From Lolium rigidum (lineage: Eukaryota > Streptophyta > Magnoliopsida > Poales > Poaceae), in NCBI RefSeq assembly GCF_022539505.1, contig NC_061511.1, forward strand, positions 29,522,620 through 29,586,619: DNA of 64,000 nt, given 5' to 3'. The notes beneath the pieces were generated by a model, which did no database searches, was not told the origin of the DNA, and was given only the letters and a program-made list of their open reading frames with translations. The position numbers and the translations under genes are program-made. Of the stretch, positions 1 through 13,190 are shown piece after piece (the first letter of the stretch is position 1; each line of letters opens with the position of its first letter).

Positions 1-180
1 AATTGATCCCCAACTTTGCATGGACTCGGGGGGATTGCACCCGTGGACGGAAGAACAAGAGCCGGCGGCCGAGCAATCTGGATCCAGATGGTGGAGATTG
101 GGATCAGGAGGAACGTAAATAGACCCAACCGATAAAACACAAACACAAATCACCATCAACCGGAGCAAGGCATTCCTAAC

Positions 181-224
181 CTGAGCCGAGTTGCTCGCTG
201 TATCTCCAGCTCGTATCCAGCCAT
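181..224 (-). CDS. probable first coding exon of a gene leaving the window to the left
   Basis: Read on the minus strand, an ATG at 224 opens MAGYELEIQRATRL. After 44 nt it meets a good splice donor (CTCAG|GTTAGG at 181/180). The sequence upstream is GC-rich leader-like sequence, with a TATA-like AT stretch near 318-330. The rest of the gene lies at coordinates below 1, so no family can be named. The exon is short, and the call rests on the ATG, the donor and the leader composition together. It could be a chance match. Confidence 0.4.
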
Positions 225-1373
225 AGAGCCCACGCCTCTCGCTCTCCTCGACGAGCAAGAGTCAAAGTCTAAGTCATAGTCACACGCGCATCCCGCACGC
301 GGTGTGTGACCAATGGTCTATATTTATGAAAGGATTTGGAGGGAAGAGAGGAGTAAGGTTTGAAATTTGAGACGTCAAGAAGAAGAACCGAGTAGATCTA
401 CGGCTCAGAGGCATGAATCCAGCGGATCGCTGACTTTTCCGTGAAATGAAATAACTCGCTCTGTTCCGTAAACAACGAGGCGTGATTGTCGCATGGTGGA
501 ATCCCATGCGCCATCCATTAATCCTAAAAGTTAGGACGTGATTATTGCCCGCTGGAATCCCATGGGCCATCCATCCATCCTAAAAACTGCCGTCCCTGAT
601 TGTGCGGTTCTTCTCCCTCCTAAATTTCAGGAATCAATCAATAAATTCGTTGTTCAAGGCTAACTTTTTGTTTTCATTTTCTACTGATGCGGCTAGATTT
701 CTGTTTATGTGTTGATTCATTTTTCTTAGCAACAACATTTTTTTTTCATGGCGAATTTTATTTCCCAGCAACTTTATACAAACCATGAATCAAGGAATTT
801 TCGTTTCCATCAACTAGAGAGAGAATGGTTGATTCGGACGAGAGATAATGGTTTGTTCGAACTTTATTGGTTTATGATAGCTTTCAACAGAAAGGAAACA
901 TTGGGTTTATAATCGCACTCATAGGTCCTTTTCAATCAAGCAGCTGCATGCATACTGGTAATATATAAGAGCCAAGTGCATCAGCAGACAAACAAATCCG
1001 GATTAAAATTGCCTCAGTTTCTGAGAAAAAAGAAACCATACATATACTTCTTGATACACAGGAACTAGCACCAGAACTATTCATGAGAAAAAAGAAACCA
1101 TGCATATACTTACTCAAACTAGTACGACCCATGTGCTTCAACCAAACAAAATTTCAAAATACACAAAATGAATTAGGCGGGCATATACTTGTTTATACAA
1201 TTTGGCCAGGAATAGAGTAATTTCAAACTAACAGCAAAATTGTAGCTGAGGTTCCTTTGATCTACTTGACGACATGCCAGTGATCGAAACAATCATCCAC
1301 CCACGACAACAATAAGCGCATGTAGATCTGCACATAACACTTGCAGCTGAAATTCTACAACCAGGTTGCCTCA
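225..1373. other. intergenic stretch with a local 28-bp direct repeat
   Basis: No convincing gene is seen. Positions 225-620 are moderately GC-rich and may hold the promoter of the minus-strand gene starting at 224. The rest is AT-rich. A 28-bp sequence at 1022-1049 recurs at 1084-1111 with one mismatch, a 62-bp offset. Confidence 0.4.
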
Positions 1374-1748
1374 CTAATACACCGGCACTGGTTTATTACC
1401 ATTGAAAACAAGCCTCGACTGAAAGAATCGGTACATATCTGCTAGTACAAATAAGCATCGGGGCTCTTCTGCACCGACCGGTTGACGCTGGACGCGAAGT
1501 CCTTGGAGTTTGGACCTGCTCTTCCATGAGCACCACCCGGTACCACGAAGCCTCGATGCATGGGTCTGAGATATTCTGCTCATGCATGATCTTCTCCAAG
1601 ATGGAGATCTACCTGCACCATCATGCAGTGTGTCGTGCAGCTGGTGACTGATCTCCACCAAGTCGATGCCTTCACTTTCCAGGGGTTTCTTCCACCAGTT
1701 TGTCAGCTCCTTGAAGAATTCATTGAGGTCCTTGATGGAACATCTCAT
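1374..1748 (-). pseudogene. exon-like coding piece of an unrecognised gene, frame broken
   Basis: On the minus strand this reads as a charged, helical protein segment containing KDLNEFFKELTNWWKKPLE and then VEISHQLHDTLHDG. The sense continues in a second frame as LEKIMHEQNISDPCIEASW and WYRVVLMEEQ. The two frames join near 1605, where one base is missing or extra. It may be the 3' end of the minus-strand gene whose other exons lie at 4.6, 5.0, 12.3 and 15.0-15.4 kb, but that link is inferred from strand only. I do not recognise the family. Confidence 0.4.
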
Positions 1749-4568
1749 TGGATATAGTCCAACTGAACATCAAAATACCAATATCATTGCTCATAACCTT
1801 CAGCACCAACAAGACTCACATGACACATGGAAGCATCACAAGCCATCAGGCACCATTATTCCAATATAGATCCACTCCATTCATAATCATGCATAGATAA
1901 ATCCACAAATATAGTTTTCATGCCCACTAAATAAGATAGCATGCAGTGCATTGATCAAAATATACTTAAACAGGAACTACCACCCTAGTTGGACTTAGCC
2001 ACAGTTCAAGAATCATGTACCTGAACAATAAAACAGAGCAAAGCCTCATACCCTCCCAGGCCTAAACCATATCTACCTCATGCTACTCAAGACATGGTAT
2101 ATGGAACAATAACCAAATCTGGAGTTCATCACACGCGAAGACAATTAAAACAATTCCGGCTTTGAGAAACAGGCTATATTTTATTACATTTTACATCATA
2201 ACAAAATACAAGGTGTATGATAAAACAAGACCTAAAGCAATAAACTTGGATACACCGTACACCCAAATATCTAGCATCAGAAAAACGAAAGATAGCTTCG
2301 GCTATATATGCACATATCATCAAGTGTAGTTGTCCATACATACTAGATTCAACCAGTTTAAATCACTATTTCATCAGACTAGCGACTACAACACACAAAA
2401 CTGCTCAGGCACCAAACAAAAAGAATCTAGCACAAGGCATGCACCATGAAGGATTCATATGGCAAGTTATAACTCATACAAAACGCTATTCTACACTTTT
2501 TGTATCTGCCTCCTAGGAGGATTGTAACTCAAACTCTTAACAATGAAAAGAATGTTGTATGCAACACAAAAAATAGGACAAGTATAGCACCAAGTTCTCA
2601 TTTATCCGAATCTCAAAGCAAAACAGACGTGGCAGAAACACCCAGACCATTCATGTAAGTAGTACAAAAGTATTTTCCTTTAACTTACTACTGAAGATGA
2701 GTTTCTAAAACTCCCACTGGCATGCACTCACTAGCACAGTACTCGTCCTCTAAGAAGTACCCAATTAGCTGTCAGGATGGTAAAATTGACAAGGTAATTA
2801 ACTTCTGCCTATAAATGGACATGCAATGGTAAAATAAAAATATTTCCAAGTGCTTGATTAACGCATCTGAAGTTGTAAATAATGAATTCAACGGCATCAC
2901 ATAAAGCTACGATATACCAAAATAAACTTCAAAGAAACATGGATTAAAAATGACTCCAAGGACAACATGTCACAATATTGCAATTTTAAATTGCTTGATT
3001 CCACTTCTTTAAGGAAACTTTGCGCCGTAATTACGGACAGGGTGAAGCTAAAAATCATCAATTTGCTTATCTGAAATTCGATATGAGCGGTGGAAGTTGC
3101 AAGATTAGCTATTGTCATCTGTGGTACACAATGCTAGTGATAAACGATAAGTCGTCAGGCAAGTAACAACTCAAACTTGTTGCTGCACGAGAATGGTGAT
3201 ATGCTCTGGACCAAGAGATCAAATGATTACTAGCATTGGGCACTATGGGAAAATGAAGACTTGAAAAACAGAGGGGTTGCTTCCAACAAATGGTAACATG
3301 CATACACTACATCTCTAGTAGGATTATCACATCCAATATACATCAGTTGCCACATCACGCAAATATATTTGGAGGCTTATCGTGTGTATGTATTACTCCG
3401 ATCCGTACTAAGTTCAGTACATCACACACATATAAATTATCCATGCTGCCAATTAGCAATTAAGATATGATTCAATCAAATAAGATGACATATACAAAAC
3501 AGGTGCGGCAGCTATACGGAAAAATTTGTTGTAGTACGATCCTACATTGAACTTGATAGTGCACATTGTCACCAACCCAAAAGTTTCTTTTCGTTATTGG
3601 AAAATAGAATTTGTTGTTTGCATCCATGGAACATGAACAATTAATGAGGCAAACCCTTACTAAATATGCAAGGGAACACAAATTGAGAGACATGTGTGAA
3701 TTAAAAAAATCAAGATGCAAGCGTCATATTTAACTTTAGATATGACAGCTAAACAAGTGGTTTAACAAATATCAGTATCAACTTAAGCAGGGAACATCTT
3801 GAGCAATTTTCCTATTTTCGCCAATGATATATGAAGTTAGACCACAGAAGGAAGCACAATAGAAACATAGAAACAACTAGCTTAAGGATGCAACCCCTAA
3901 GTTCCAGTGCTACACTTTTCTAACGGAGAAAATGTTCATAATCAAAGTCAACTGATAGCCATTGGTATACATATGAGACTATCACAACAAAGTACACTAT
4001 AAGTACTACGCCAATATTATAATCTTTGCTTCGATTAAATGGTTCTTGGTCAAGGGCGTGACGTAGGTGACTTGAATCTTTCATATTAAGTGTCAGTACA
4101 CCGTACCAATAAGTGGCCAGTACAACGTACCACTAAGTGGTCAGTACAATGTACCAATATATGCAAGTCTAAATTATCCACTCCTCACTGGGAGAAAACC
4201 ACATGTACCTAACTATTCTCCTTCACAAGTGGTACTAGGTACTAAAGAAGTCATGGAAGGAACAAAGCATCGACGCCCAGTTACTCTACAAGAGAGAAGG
4301 TACCCACTACATAACCAACCACCTAGCCAAGACAGATCCCGCAACAACCGAATCGAGCGAATGGACAAGAGTACCGACGCAACTCGCGGAGAAAGCAACC
4401 CTCACATCTAAGCAAGAATCTATCACACTATAATTGCCCATACCACAATACCATCTAATCCATTTCAATTCTAGAAATGCTTTTTGAGACATGCGCATTC
4501 CCCAGATGCTACCAGATTGCATAACAAACCATCCGTGCAATGGGCAACGGATGTTCGGAGCTAGTTAC
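1749..4568. other. AT-rich intron-like or intergenic DNA
   Basis: No coding region is supported here. Composition is AT-rich with many short open frames that do not look like proteins. The only clear structure is the minisatellite at 4088-4158. Confidence 0.4.
4088..4158. repeat. three-copy minisatellite, 23-24 bp unit
   Basis: Three adjacent copies of a unit of the form AAGTGnCAGTACAnnGTACC lie at 4088-4110, 4111-4134 and 4135-4158. Each has a few substitutions and the first copy is one base shorter. Confidence 0.85.
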
Positions 4569-4626
4569 CTTCGGTACATAACCTTGAAAATTGTTTAGAC
4601 CATAGATACATTGTCGCCCTAACAAC
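4569..4626 (-). CDS. candidate 58-bp internal exon of the unrecognised minus-strand gene
   Basis: On the minus strand an acceptor (GCTGCAG|GTTGTT) at 4627/4626 and a donor (CCGAAG|GTAACT) at 4569/4568 flank 58 nt. In one frame this reads LLGRQCIYGLNNFQGYVPK without a stop. That frame joins without a stop to one frame of the next exon-like piece upstream (4989-5147). The exon is small and has no family match I can name. Confidence 0.35.
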
Positions 4627-4988
4627 CTGCAGCATCAACAGCGTGAAATGGCAGAAGGGAAGGTTACATAGCACATGAGGATTAGAAATAGAAAATCTAG
4701 GTTAAGACAACTCATAATCTCAAAACAAATATCACACTGATGCAATCTATAAGAAAAAAATACACTTGGTTAATATATTCCATAATAATAAAAGTATTCC
4801 TAAGCCTAACTCAACTAAAGCTGAAACATCCATGTTAGCAGCCAGAAAGCAACCCAACTAATTGGTTACCCACATAAAAAAAGGCATTGTAATATACAAT
4901 ATATATTGTTGACCAAACCAGGACCATAATGCCGGGGTGGAAACTATTTCTTGAGTAATTAACATATGGTATCTCACTGTATTTTTAC

Positions 4989-5147
4989 CTGCATAATCTA
5001 TGTTTTCTAGAGCTGGGTAGCAATACGTGTTCACAAAAACTTGACCAGGTCAGCCTCCCATGTTGAATACCATAGTATCCATAGGCTTTATGACAAATAT
5101 CCCTTCTTCAAATGCACGAGCAATCAACTCGATACTATATTGGTCCT
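4989..5147 (-). CDS. candidate internal exon of the unrecognised minus-strand gene
   Basis: On the minus strand the segment ends at a good donor (TATGCAG|GTAAAA at 4989/4988). One frame reads protein-like for its first half (SIELIARAFEEGIFVIKPMD) and then meets a TGA. Another frame gives the second half (GRLTWSSFCEHVLLPSSRKH) and joins the 4569-4626 exon in phase. The frame conflict means either a decayed exon, an unseen acceptor, or a one-base error. Confidence 0.35.
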
Positions 5148-5730
5148 TAACAAAACCTTGGGTGCAGTAAGACATGTAACAATCTTACAAACATAACAAA
5201 ATGAACAAAACGAAACTGGAATAGAACAATCAGCCACCATAAGATGTATTGACTTGGTTTAAAATCTGTGTACACCAGGTCATGCAGATTATCAAATGTT
5301 AGAGAAATAGAAACCAATCGTAACTTATGTTTTCGTATTCCTAATTGAAAGACTTGCAGAATTTCAACATAAAACACACGAGACAAGAGCTGGATTTCAT
5401 TCAAGCATTTCTGAAACTAACCAAGCATAGCTAGCAAAGAAAGTTCAAAATACTCTGAAACGTTCTTTCACCCGTTCGTTGCACTTGTGCCAATCTGTGA
5501 CAAAAAATTTGGTTCAAGACCAGATCACTACAGGCCTACAACATACCCAACTGATCTCATGAAGAAATATAAAATATTGCGACAACTGATGTATACGAAA
5601 AAGGAACTACGAGTGAGCAATGCAGCCAAAATGGTCATTGTTTTGTAGTATAAATCAACCACGGATTGATACAAGTGCATCTCACTACAGAAAAAAAAGT
5701 ACCACACATTTGCTCCTTGAAGTAAAACAA

Positions 5731-6000
5731 CTAATTTGAACACAACACCACCATTCGATCTTGCACATGTGTATATACGTACTTGTGCATCGACGTCTTG
5801 GTCGGTGTGGTTGTGGGAGCCGATGCCACCCCTGGCACCGAGGCTGAAGCTATCCTTACTAGCCTTGTAGAGGCCCCTGGTGTGGTAGCTGTTATAGCAC
5901 CACCAAGAAGTCGGAGTGGTGGCTGGCAGTTGCAGCTCGAAGAAGACGGTAGCTTATCCTGTGGTTGGACGCTGACAGCAGCACAATGAATTAGCCGCAA
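5731..6000. other. GC-rich island of uncertain coding strand
   Basis: About 220 bp of GC-rich, codon-like sequence sits in AT-rich surroundings. Both strands are open: plus reads a segment ending GWQLQLEEDGSLSCGWTLTA, and minus reads a Ser/Thr/Pro-rich segment. I cannot decide the strand. It could be a captured gene fragment or an exon. Confidence 0.25.
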
Positions 6001-8340
6001 TCATAAAATAGTGAGAGCAGAGGTGTACGGAAGTATTCGTGGCCAATGGCTGGCCTGGACTAAGACTGTGCGCTAAGTGCAGGATGCCATGGCCAGCATA
6101 GTAATATCACTTTATAAATTTGAGCTTCCAATCCACCTTTGCGAGTTCTTCCTTCTCTCGATTCCCTGAAAATCAAGAACAAGCGACAGGGTTATGGTTT
6201 GCATCGCCTTATATTGTAGATTTTGGTTCGAGCTTAATTATTTTCAGATGGTGGATGCTAAATATTTATTTTGTTATTTACAGAGAGAAAAAAGAATATC
6301 TTCAAAAATCAACTCCCACGATCTAACCGTAGTTCAGAATATAATTGACACAGATTATGTGCAGATTGCATTTAATTATTTGCACTAGGGGTATTCAAGC
6401 AAACAATACCAATTAAGTTGATCACTCACGTACTCATGGCTGCATGTATGCACTGCATATTATGCATGGTCATACATGGTTTGCATCCATATTGCTCTGG
6501 CCTCGCTACTTCTTGCCGCACCCCACATGTGAGGCAGTGACATGTTGATGCCGACCCCAGATTCAAAGTTGGACAAAATTTATTTTATATAGAGAACGAG
6601 TTTTAATTATAATGTACTCCCTCTATTCCAAATCAGCGACAACTAATATGAAACTGATGGAGTACTTGACTAATCCTACAAGTAGTACTCTCTTAAATAA
6701 TATGCGCCCTTATTAACCAGAGACAGAGCTTTAGTCTATTTTAGTCCTTCCATTTAAACATTTGTGAGATCTCCCTAGCCTAACTTTGTTAAGTACTTGG
6801 ATACATAAAAAAGTTGAAAGGCAAAACTAAATTAGCACATAAAAAGGGCCAGGGTTCAGATTAGTGGGTGAAAATATGACTTGTCTGTTAAAAAACGCCA
6901 AGCTTACATACTGAACATACCAGCAAGGAGGTGGAAAACAACACAAACAAAAGGTAGCAACTCTGAAAGCACAAATTAATGGTCATTTGTTTGACATCAA
7001 AAACATGCTCATGCATAAATAAACACTATTATTTTTTCGCCCTTGCAAGGTAGACATTAAGCATGAACAGGAATAACCACAGATCTAGTTACACACGAGA
7101 ACAACTCACAAGGAAGTTCAAGTATATTATCCAATGTGGTGTTAGGAAAAAATATATCACCATCTTAATTATTTCTTTGTTTCTAAACAGCTAGTCCAAC
7201 CACAAAATTATATACAGAAGCAACATATATTAATGAAAGACCGTAGTGCCAAAGATAATAGACGTATCAGCAATGATAATTTTTTAGGATCATTCATCGG
7301 CAGAGGAATCACCACTGTAGTCAAAAACCCATGTAATCTAACAACTTTCATACTAGTAGTAACCATCACAAAAAGTTAAGCAAACATTGACTGTTGCATG
7401 ACACATAACAGAGTAACAAAGTTCAGATAAACCCATGCATACTTTCTTTGGTTGTTCACGTCTCCCAAGCATAACTACTTGAGCTATAAGATTCTCGAAC
7501 TAACTAAGTGCACCATGTATATGGACGACACATCTCCAATTCACGCGTTTAAAAAGAAAATTAGTCACAAGCTAGCTAAGAAAAAAAAACATCAATAGCA
7601 ATAGACAAATATGGCAAATTACAAATTAATCAACTTGATGGCATCAACAATCATCTAGAGAGGAGGGTAGAACCAGAAACTCACCTAAACAATGGAGACA
7701 AGGTGGATAGGCCACCATAACACCACAAAACCTCTGAAATCTTACCACCATGTAAATTTGCATGTTGTCAACGATTAAATTGAAACCCACGTTGACCTTC
7801 TGACATGCCAAGGATGGATGAACATAACAATCGATTAATATAACAAGGCTGCAAAGTCAAAACTGAAGGTGATAAGCAACAGAACAAAAAATGTAAATAT
7901 TTACTTGCATCATATATTAACACAAGTAAACAATGTACAAGATACATAACCTAGGTAACAATTACAGTTATCTAACTTTCATCACAACAACACTTTGTAG
8001 AACAAAAACAGATTCAACCTATTCATATTTGTGTACTTAGCACTTGGTCGTTTCCTAATCTCGGTTATGGTGTTAGTTTAGTTCTTATAGAAGCAAAAGT
8101 AGAAATGTTATATTGTCTCACAGAACAGTATCCTCTCCAAAATGTGAACTAAATGAGAAAAATTTATCAGAAACTATGAAAAAGATAACTAAATTTAGAT
8201 ACCAGTTGGATGAAACCATTCACATAGGTTATTATAAAATAATCAAGCAGACATGAAAAGCAATTAGATACTCAAATCAGAAATATGATGTTGCACTATA
8301 CATCAACACACACAGGTCATTAGTACATTGTTTCTTAACA
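6001..8340. other. AT-rich non-coding stretch
   Basis: No gene is supported. Apart from the tiny Stowaway remnant at 6617-6662 I see only AT-rich sequence with short open frames. It is probably intron or old repeat. Confidence 0.4.
6617..6662. mobile_element. Stowaway MITE remnant, almost only the terminal repeats
   Basis: A 46-bp sequence starts CTCCCTCTATTCCAAAT and ends ACTGATGGAG. It is flanked on both sides by TA (6615-6616 and 6663-6664), the Stowaway (Tc1/mariner MITE) target duplication. The ends form an imperfect inverted repeat, and the interior of a normal 80-250 bp element is missing. Confidence 0.6.
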
Positions 8341-11300
8341 TCATGGAATGTAAACTGAGGCATCAAAGGGAATCTTGACGGACTTCTGCCTCGAGTGCGG
8401 GGGACAGCTTGCTTGGAATTGGCTTCCAGCAAACGGCCACTCGGGGGGCCTTCTTCTGGGGTTTCGGGATGAGACCTTCGAGGTGGGGGAATGGAGAAAA
8501 GGGGTTTTCTTCATCTCCGCCAAGATTCTTCAACGCAATATCAACATGATTTGGTGCTTCATGTTGGTGTACGGCCCGGCCGACCATGGGAGGACGGATG
8601 AGTTCTTGGGGGAACTGGAGCGGGCGGTCGCCGAATGTCAAGTGCCTTTGGTAATCGCCGGAGATTTTAATCTCATTCGCTCCGCGGGGGACAAGAGCAA
8701 CGACAACATTGATTGGCCTAGGGTGCGCCGATTTAACGACTCCATCGCCTCCATGGCGCTGCGAGAGATCAACCGGGCGGGGGCCCGGTATACCTGGACC
8801 AATCGACAGATTAACCCGATCAGATGCGTCCTGGATCGGGTCTTCGTGTCCACGGCCTGGGAGGCCCGTTTTCCCCTTTGCTCGGTCACAGCGGTTACGA
8901 GGATCGGTTCAGACCACAACCCGCTCCTGCTGGACAACGGGGAGGCGACGAGATGCCCACCACCACGGTTCTTCTTCCAAACCTGGTGGTTCCGGGTCCA
9001 CGGCTTCGGGGAGCTTGTGAGGTCCAAACTCAACCACTTCCTGCTAGATTTGGGTCCACATCGGGACTCGCATTGACCTCTCGGCAGTGTGTGGCCCGCA
9101 ACCTTCGGCAATTCCTCAAGGGTTGGGGAGCCAACCCGGGCAAGGAGAAGCGGCTCTTCAAAGAGAACTTACTCGCCCAGGTCGAGGAGCTTGACCGGCA
9201 GGGCGGACGGGACGGGTTTGGATGAGGAGGGGTGGGCCCTCAGGTACCACCTGGAAGACCAGTTGGTCTTGTTCGACAGGTTGGAGGAGGAATATTGGAA
9301 GCAGCGCAGTAGGGTGCGCTGGACTTTGGAGGGGGACTCCTGCACCAAATATTTCCATGCCATTGCCAACGGCCGCCGGAGGAAATGCTCTATTCCACGG
9401 CTGATTACACCACAAGGGGAGGTAGAAGATCAACGGGACCTGATGGAGCACGTGTATGACTTCTATCGGGGTCTCATGGGGGCGCCTGGGGAGGACAGGG
9501 TGTTCTCCTTGGCACCCGACCTGCGGGAGAGGGACAAGCGGATCGCGGATGGGGAAAACCGCGCCCGGAGCTCACCTTCACGCCAGAAGAACTAGACGAG
9601 GTTCTCCTGAGCATGAAGCCGGACTCGGCCCCGGGGCCGGATGGCCTACCGGTTTTGTTCTTCAAGAGATTTTGGGGAATCTTGCGAGGACATATTCTCA
9701 CGCTGTTGAACGATTTCGTCCTCGGTAGGGTGGATGTGGCGCGTCTCAATTTTGGGATTATTACGCTGATCCCCAAGGTCAAGGGCGCGGACACCATCAA
9801 ACAATTCAGGCCCATAGCTCTTATTAATGTTATTTTCAAGTTTGTGGCTAAGGCCTTTGCTATCCGCCTAGCGCCGCTTGCCCATAGGACGATCGATCGT
9901 AGTCAGACTGCGTTTATCCGTGGTAGATGTCTTCATGAGGGGGTGCTGGCCTTACACGAGATTATGCACGAGCTTCGAGTTAAGAGGCTTGGGGGCCTTC
10001 TTCTCAAGCTTGACTTTGAGAAGGCGTACGACAGAGTAAACTGGGACTTTCTCCAGGAGGTGCTGCTGAGAAAGGGATTCTCGGCCATGGTGGTTCATCG
10101 CCTGATGCAGTTGGTTAGGGGAGGCCAAACTGCCATCAATGTTAACGGAGAGGTGGGACCTTTCTTCCGGAACGCGCGGGGCGTTAGACAGGGAGATCCC
10201 CTCTCCCCGATCCTCTTTGATTTCCTTATCGACGCGTTGGCGGCCATGCTCGCCAAGGCTAACCTGGCAGGCCACATCAAGGGGGTGTTGTCGCATCTGA
10301 TCCCAGGGGGGGTCACCCATCTTCAGTATGCCGACGACACGATGATCCTGATCGAACCCACAGAGCTTGGAATTGCTAACCTCAAGTTCCTTCTCCTGTG
10401 CTTCGAGAACATGTCGGGTCTCAAGATTAATTTTGACAAGAGCGAGGTTCTGGTGACAGGGGTCCCAGATGAGGAGAAGCGCAGGCTGGCTAACCTGCTT
10501 AACTGCAAGCTGGGGACCTGCCCTTTACGGTACCTTGGTCTCCCGGTGAGCGGCGGTCCGCTTCGGGTGGCGGATTGGGGGTTCCTCCCGGAGAAGGTGG
10601 GACACCGGGTGGACCCGTGGCAAGGCCTTTTCTTGGCCTCTGCTGGGAGGTTAGAGCTCACCAACTCCTGCCTCTCGAGCCTGCCTATGTTCGCTATGGG
10701 TGTGTATTTGCTGCATGACTCAACCCATTATGCGATGGATAGGTCGAGGTCCCGATTCTTTTGGGAAGGAGTCGGGAACTCTAGGAAGTACCACATGGTA
10801 GATTGGGCAACCGTGTGCAAACCTAGAGAGGTGGGGGGTTTGGGGATCCTCAACACCAAACTCATGAACATAGCACTCATGCTTCGGTGGATTTGGAAGA
10901 TCTACCAAGGGGAGGAGGGTCTATGGGCGGACCTCCCGCGCGCCAAGTATCTTGGGGAACATGATTTTTTCTCCAAGGAAGTGCCAGTTCGGGGGTCGCA
11001 ATTCTGGAATGCTATCCAGAAAATCAAGTGGCACTTCAAGCTTGGGGCGAAACACTCGGTTCACAACGGGAAGTGGACCTACTTCTGGAAGGACTGGTGG
11101 GTGGGGCCGGGGCCCCTGCGCGCCCGTTATCCTCGACTGTTCAGCTGCTGCACTCACCCGGATGTTACGGTGCATGCGACCAGGGTGCTAGGGGGGATAC
11201 CCGGTGAGTGGCGCATCCAGTTCAGGCGCCAGTTCAGTCTTGCGGAATCCGTGGAGTGGGATAACCTTTGCCGGGAAGTACAGGCCCTTCCGGTTGACGA

Positions 11301-12111
11301 GCGAGAATGACAGGGTGTCATGGGCTCTCGACAACTCTGGGATCTTCTCGACTAGGTCCGTCTACCACGGCCTGATGCAGGGTGCGACGGTCACCCATTT
11401 CAAGGAGGTCTGGCGGACTAGGGTGCCTCCTAAGATCAAGATCTTTTTGTGGCAGTTGATCCGAGGGAAGCTCCCGTCTTGCGAGCAGGTGGCCAAGAGG
11501 ATGGGTCCATCCAACGGCCATTGTGCTCTTTGTGGAGAGATTGAGGACTGTAACCACATCTTCTTCACCTGCCACATGGCGAGTTTCATGTGGGCTGGGG
11601 TTAGGGAACTCCTTCATTGCGATTGGAACCCGGCAGGGGCTGGGGACTTCATCGCACTTGCGCAGGGTTTGGCAGGCCCCCTTCGTAGATTAGTTTGGTT
11701 CACCTTTGCGACCCTCACTTGGTCGCTTTGGAACATTAGGAATAAACTAACTATTGAAGGGAAGTTGATTGGTAACCCGGCTGATGCGTTCTATCATATG
11801 CTTATTCACATGCAGTCATGGAGGGTTCTGGTCAGACGGAGGGACAGGGCGCTGCTGGACGTGGCGCGGGACGAGCTCAGGAGGCTACATGCGAGGGCTA
11901 GGGCGGCGGCTTAGTCTTATCATTCGACCCGCTTCAGGGCGTTGTATCGATACCTTATGCTAGGACCTTTCGCGTGTGGTGTGTGCCAGGGGGCGATGTG
12001 CTCCTGTTCTCGGACCGGGTCGTGTTGTTTGGTTCTCGGACTTGTATCGTAACTCTGTATGGTGATGTTAGCTTTATCTATAAAGCTGGGCCAAGTGGCC
12101 TTCTATTTAAA
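8341..12111 (+). mobile_element. LINE (L1-type non-LTR retrotransposon), 5'-truncated
   Basis: The element carries the end of an endonuclease domain, a reverse transcriptase and a zinc-binding RT-associated domain in the normal LINE order on the plus strand. Its 3' end has the plant LINE form, with AAAGCTGGGCCAAGTGGCC followed by a vestigial A-rich tail near 12100-12111. The 5' end is missing: the open frame begins inside the endonuclease, and the SWN-like codons at 8341 hint at an internal deletion. I could not find a clean target duplication. It lies antisense to the unrecognised minus-strand gene, about 170 bp past a splice donor at 12281, so it probably sits in an intron. Confidence 0.9.
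8375..11914 (+). pseudogene. LINE ORF2: endonuclease C-terminus, reverse transcriptase, zf-RVT
   Basis: The coding sequence is spread over shifting frames. At 8375-9069 the endonuclease/exonuclease/phosphatase domain shows GDFNLI and the C-terminal SDHNPL motif. The linker continues at 9085-9225 and 9226-9565. At 9566-11293 the reverse transcriptase shows SAPGPDGLP, FRPIALINVIFKF, KLDFEKAYDRVNWDF, RQGDPLSP and the catalytic YADD (about 10327). From 11294 to 11914 comes the zf-RVT region (VWRTRVPPKIKIFLWQ, CALCGEIEDCNHIFFTC) ending at a stop. Six single-base changes break the frame, at about 9067, 9080, 9200, 9566 and 11291 (two in the first cluster). Five are at CAG or CTG triplets, and the one near 11291 is at a CCG. 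Without them the frame would be continuous across all domains. The RT core itself is uninterrupted. Confidence 0.88.
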
Positions 12112-12280
12112 CTTCTTTCTAAGCAAGTTACAGAGGCTATAGATCAAAGTGAACTTGCGTGTGCTAATCCTGAACTAGGGTGGACAAAGATAATCTTAGG
12201 GTTCTTCATAGTTCTATATGAACCATTCTACTGCAAACATGCAGAATATTGGAAGAAACCTGCAAGCCACAAGTACTCAC

Positions 12281-12476
12281 CTGTCAGATTTATATATCTC
12301 AGGCAACTTGCACACATGAAGTAGCTGCATAATCAACACAAGTGTCATAACTGATGTTATGGACTCTTTAATAGCATCCAGGTCACTAGAATTTGAACAA
12401 AACTCAATCTCAACTCTCTCCAGAAGGTCCCTCAAGTATATGGTAACTTTTGCAGCTATTTTTAGCTTTAAACAAT
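12281..12476 (-). CDS. internal exon of an unrecognised minus-strand gene
   Basis: On the minus strand an acceptor (TATGCAG|ATTGTT) and a strong donor (GACAG|GTGAGTACTT) bound 196 nt that are open in one frame for 64 codons. The peptide contains KVTIYLRDLLERVEIEFCSN and VMTLVLIMQLLHVCKLPEIY, a helical, leucine-rich pattern typical of a soluble repeat or scaffold protein. It starts one base into a codon and ends two bases into one. This is the best-supported exon of this gene. The LINE begins just downstream in the following intron. I do not recognise the family. Confidence 0.6.
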
Positions 12477-12717
12477 CTGCATAGGCATTTCAGCTTCATC
12501 CATTATGGTGGAGTATATATCTGAGAGCATTTACTATCCACCTTGGTCTGAATCTATGTATACTTAATGTGTGGTCATCTACAAATATATTAGGCGTTAT
12601 ATCCACTACGAATAATTAAATGCAGCAGCTTCCCCTAATAAACATTAAATAGTGTCTGACCATAGGAATCAGTATTAAGCATACCTGTGAGCAAGCCAAC
12701 CTAGGCATACCATTTAA

Positions 12718-13190
12718 TCAACTCTTCCTAAGCTGGCTTGAAATCAGAAGAAAACTAACAGCAGCACCTGCTACGCTATGATTTATTTTCTTTCTTGATG
12801 CAAAAATATTCCCTTTTTTCATGCGCAAGGGGATGACCCACATCTTCTTCATAACCGACACCATGAAGCATCCGCTGGCCACCAATGACAACCTCTTCGC
12901 TTCCTTGGGCATAGCCTGCTGATACAACATCTCACACTTGCAATCAGGGCCAGAGCCTGTTGCTGCCGCTGAATCAACACCAACTGTTGTTGAAAAAGTT
13001 CAACTATTTGAGGCTCTGGAATTTTGTGACCATACATGTATGATCACAATATGATGATGTTATGCAAGTCGAGGGGAGAGAAGACAGCGACCTTCTGATT
13101 TTTGATGTCCTGGCCTCTCGCGACATTGTCATGTGACTGCCGCTCATGCATCCTCTCCTTCATCATATGACTGCAACCTACAAAGTTGAA
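12718..13190 (-). pseudogene. exon-like coding pieces in two or three frames
   Basis: On the minus strand, after a possible acceptor (CTTTGTAG|GTTGCAG near 13178), one frame reads MMKERMHERQSHDNVARGQD up to a TGA. It then continues with KIPEPQIVELFQQQLVLIQR and RQQQALALIA, and a second frame follows with CEMLYQQAMPKEAKRLSLVA. The Gln-rich coiled-coil style is consistent across frames, so this looks like one decayed coding stretch. It could belong to the surrounding minus-strand gene or to an old insertion. Confidence 0.35.

Noticed and set aside
8335..12125. TTTCTTA/TTTCTAA-like matches as LINE target duplication
   Set aside because: Short and imperfect, so not enough to define the insertion boundaries.
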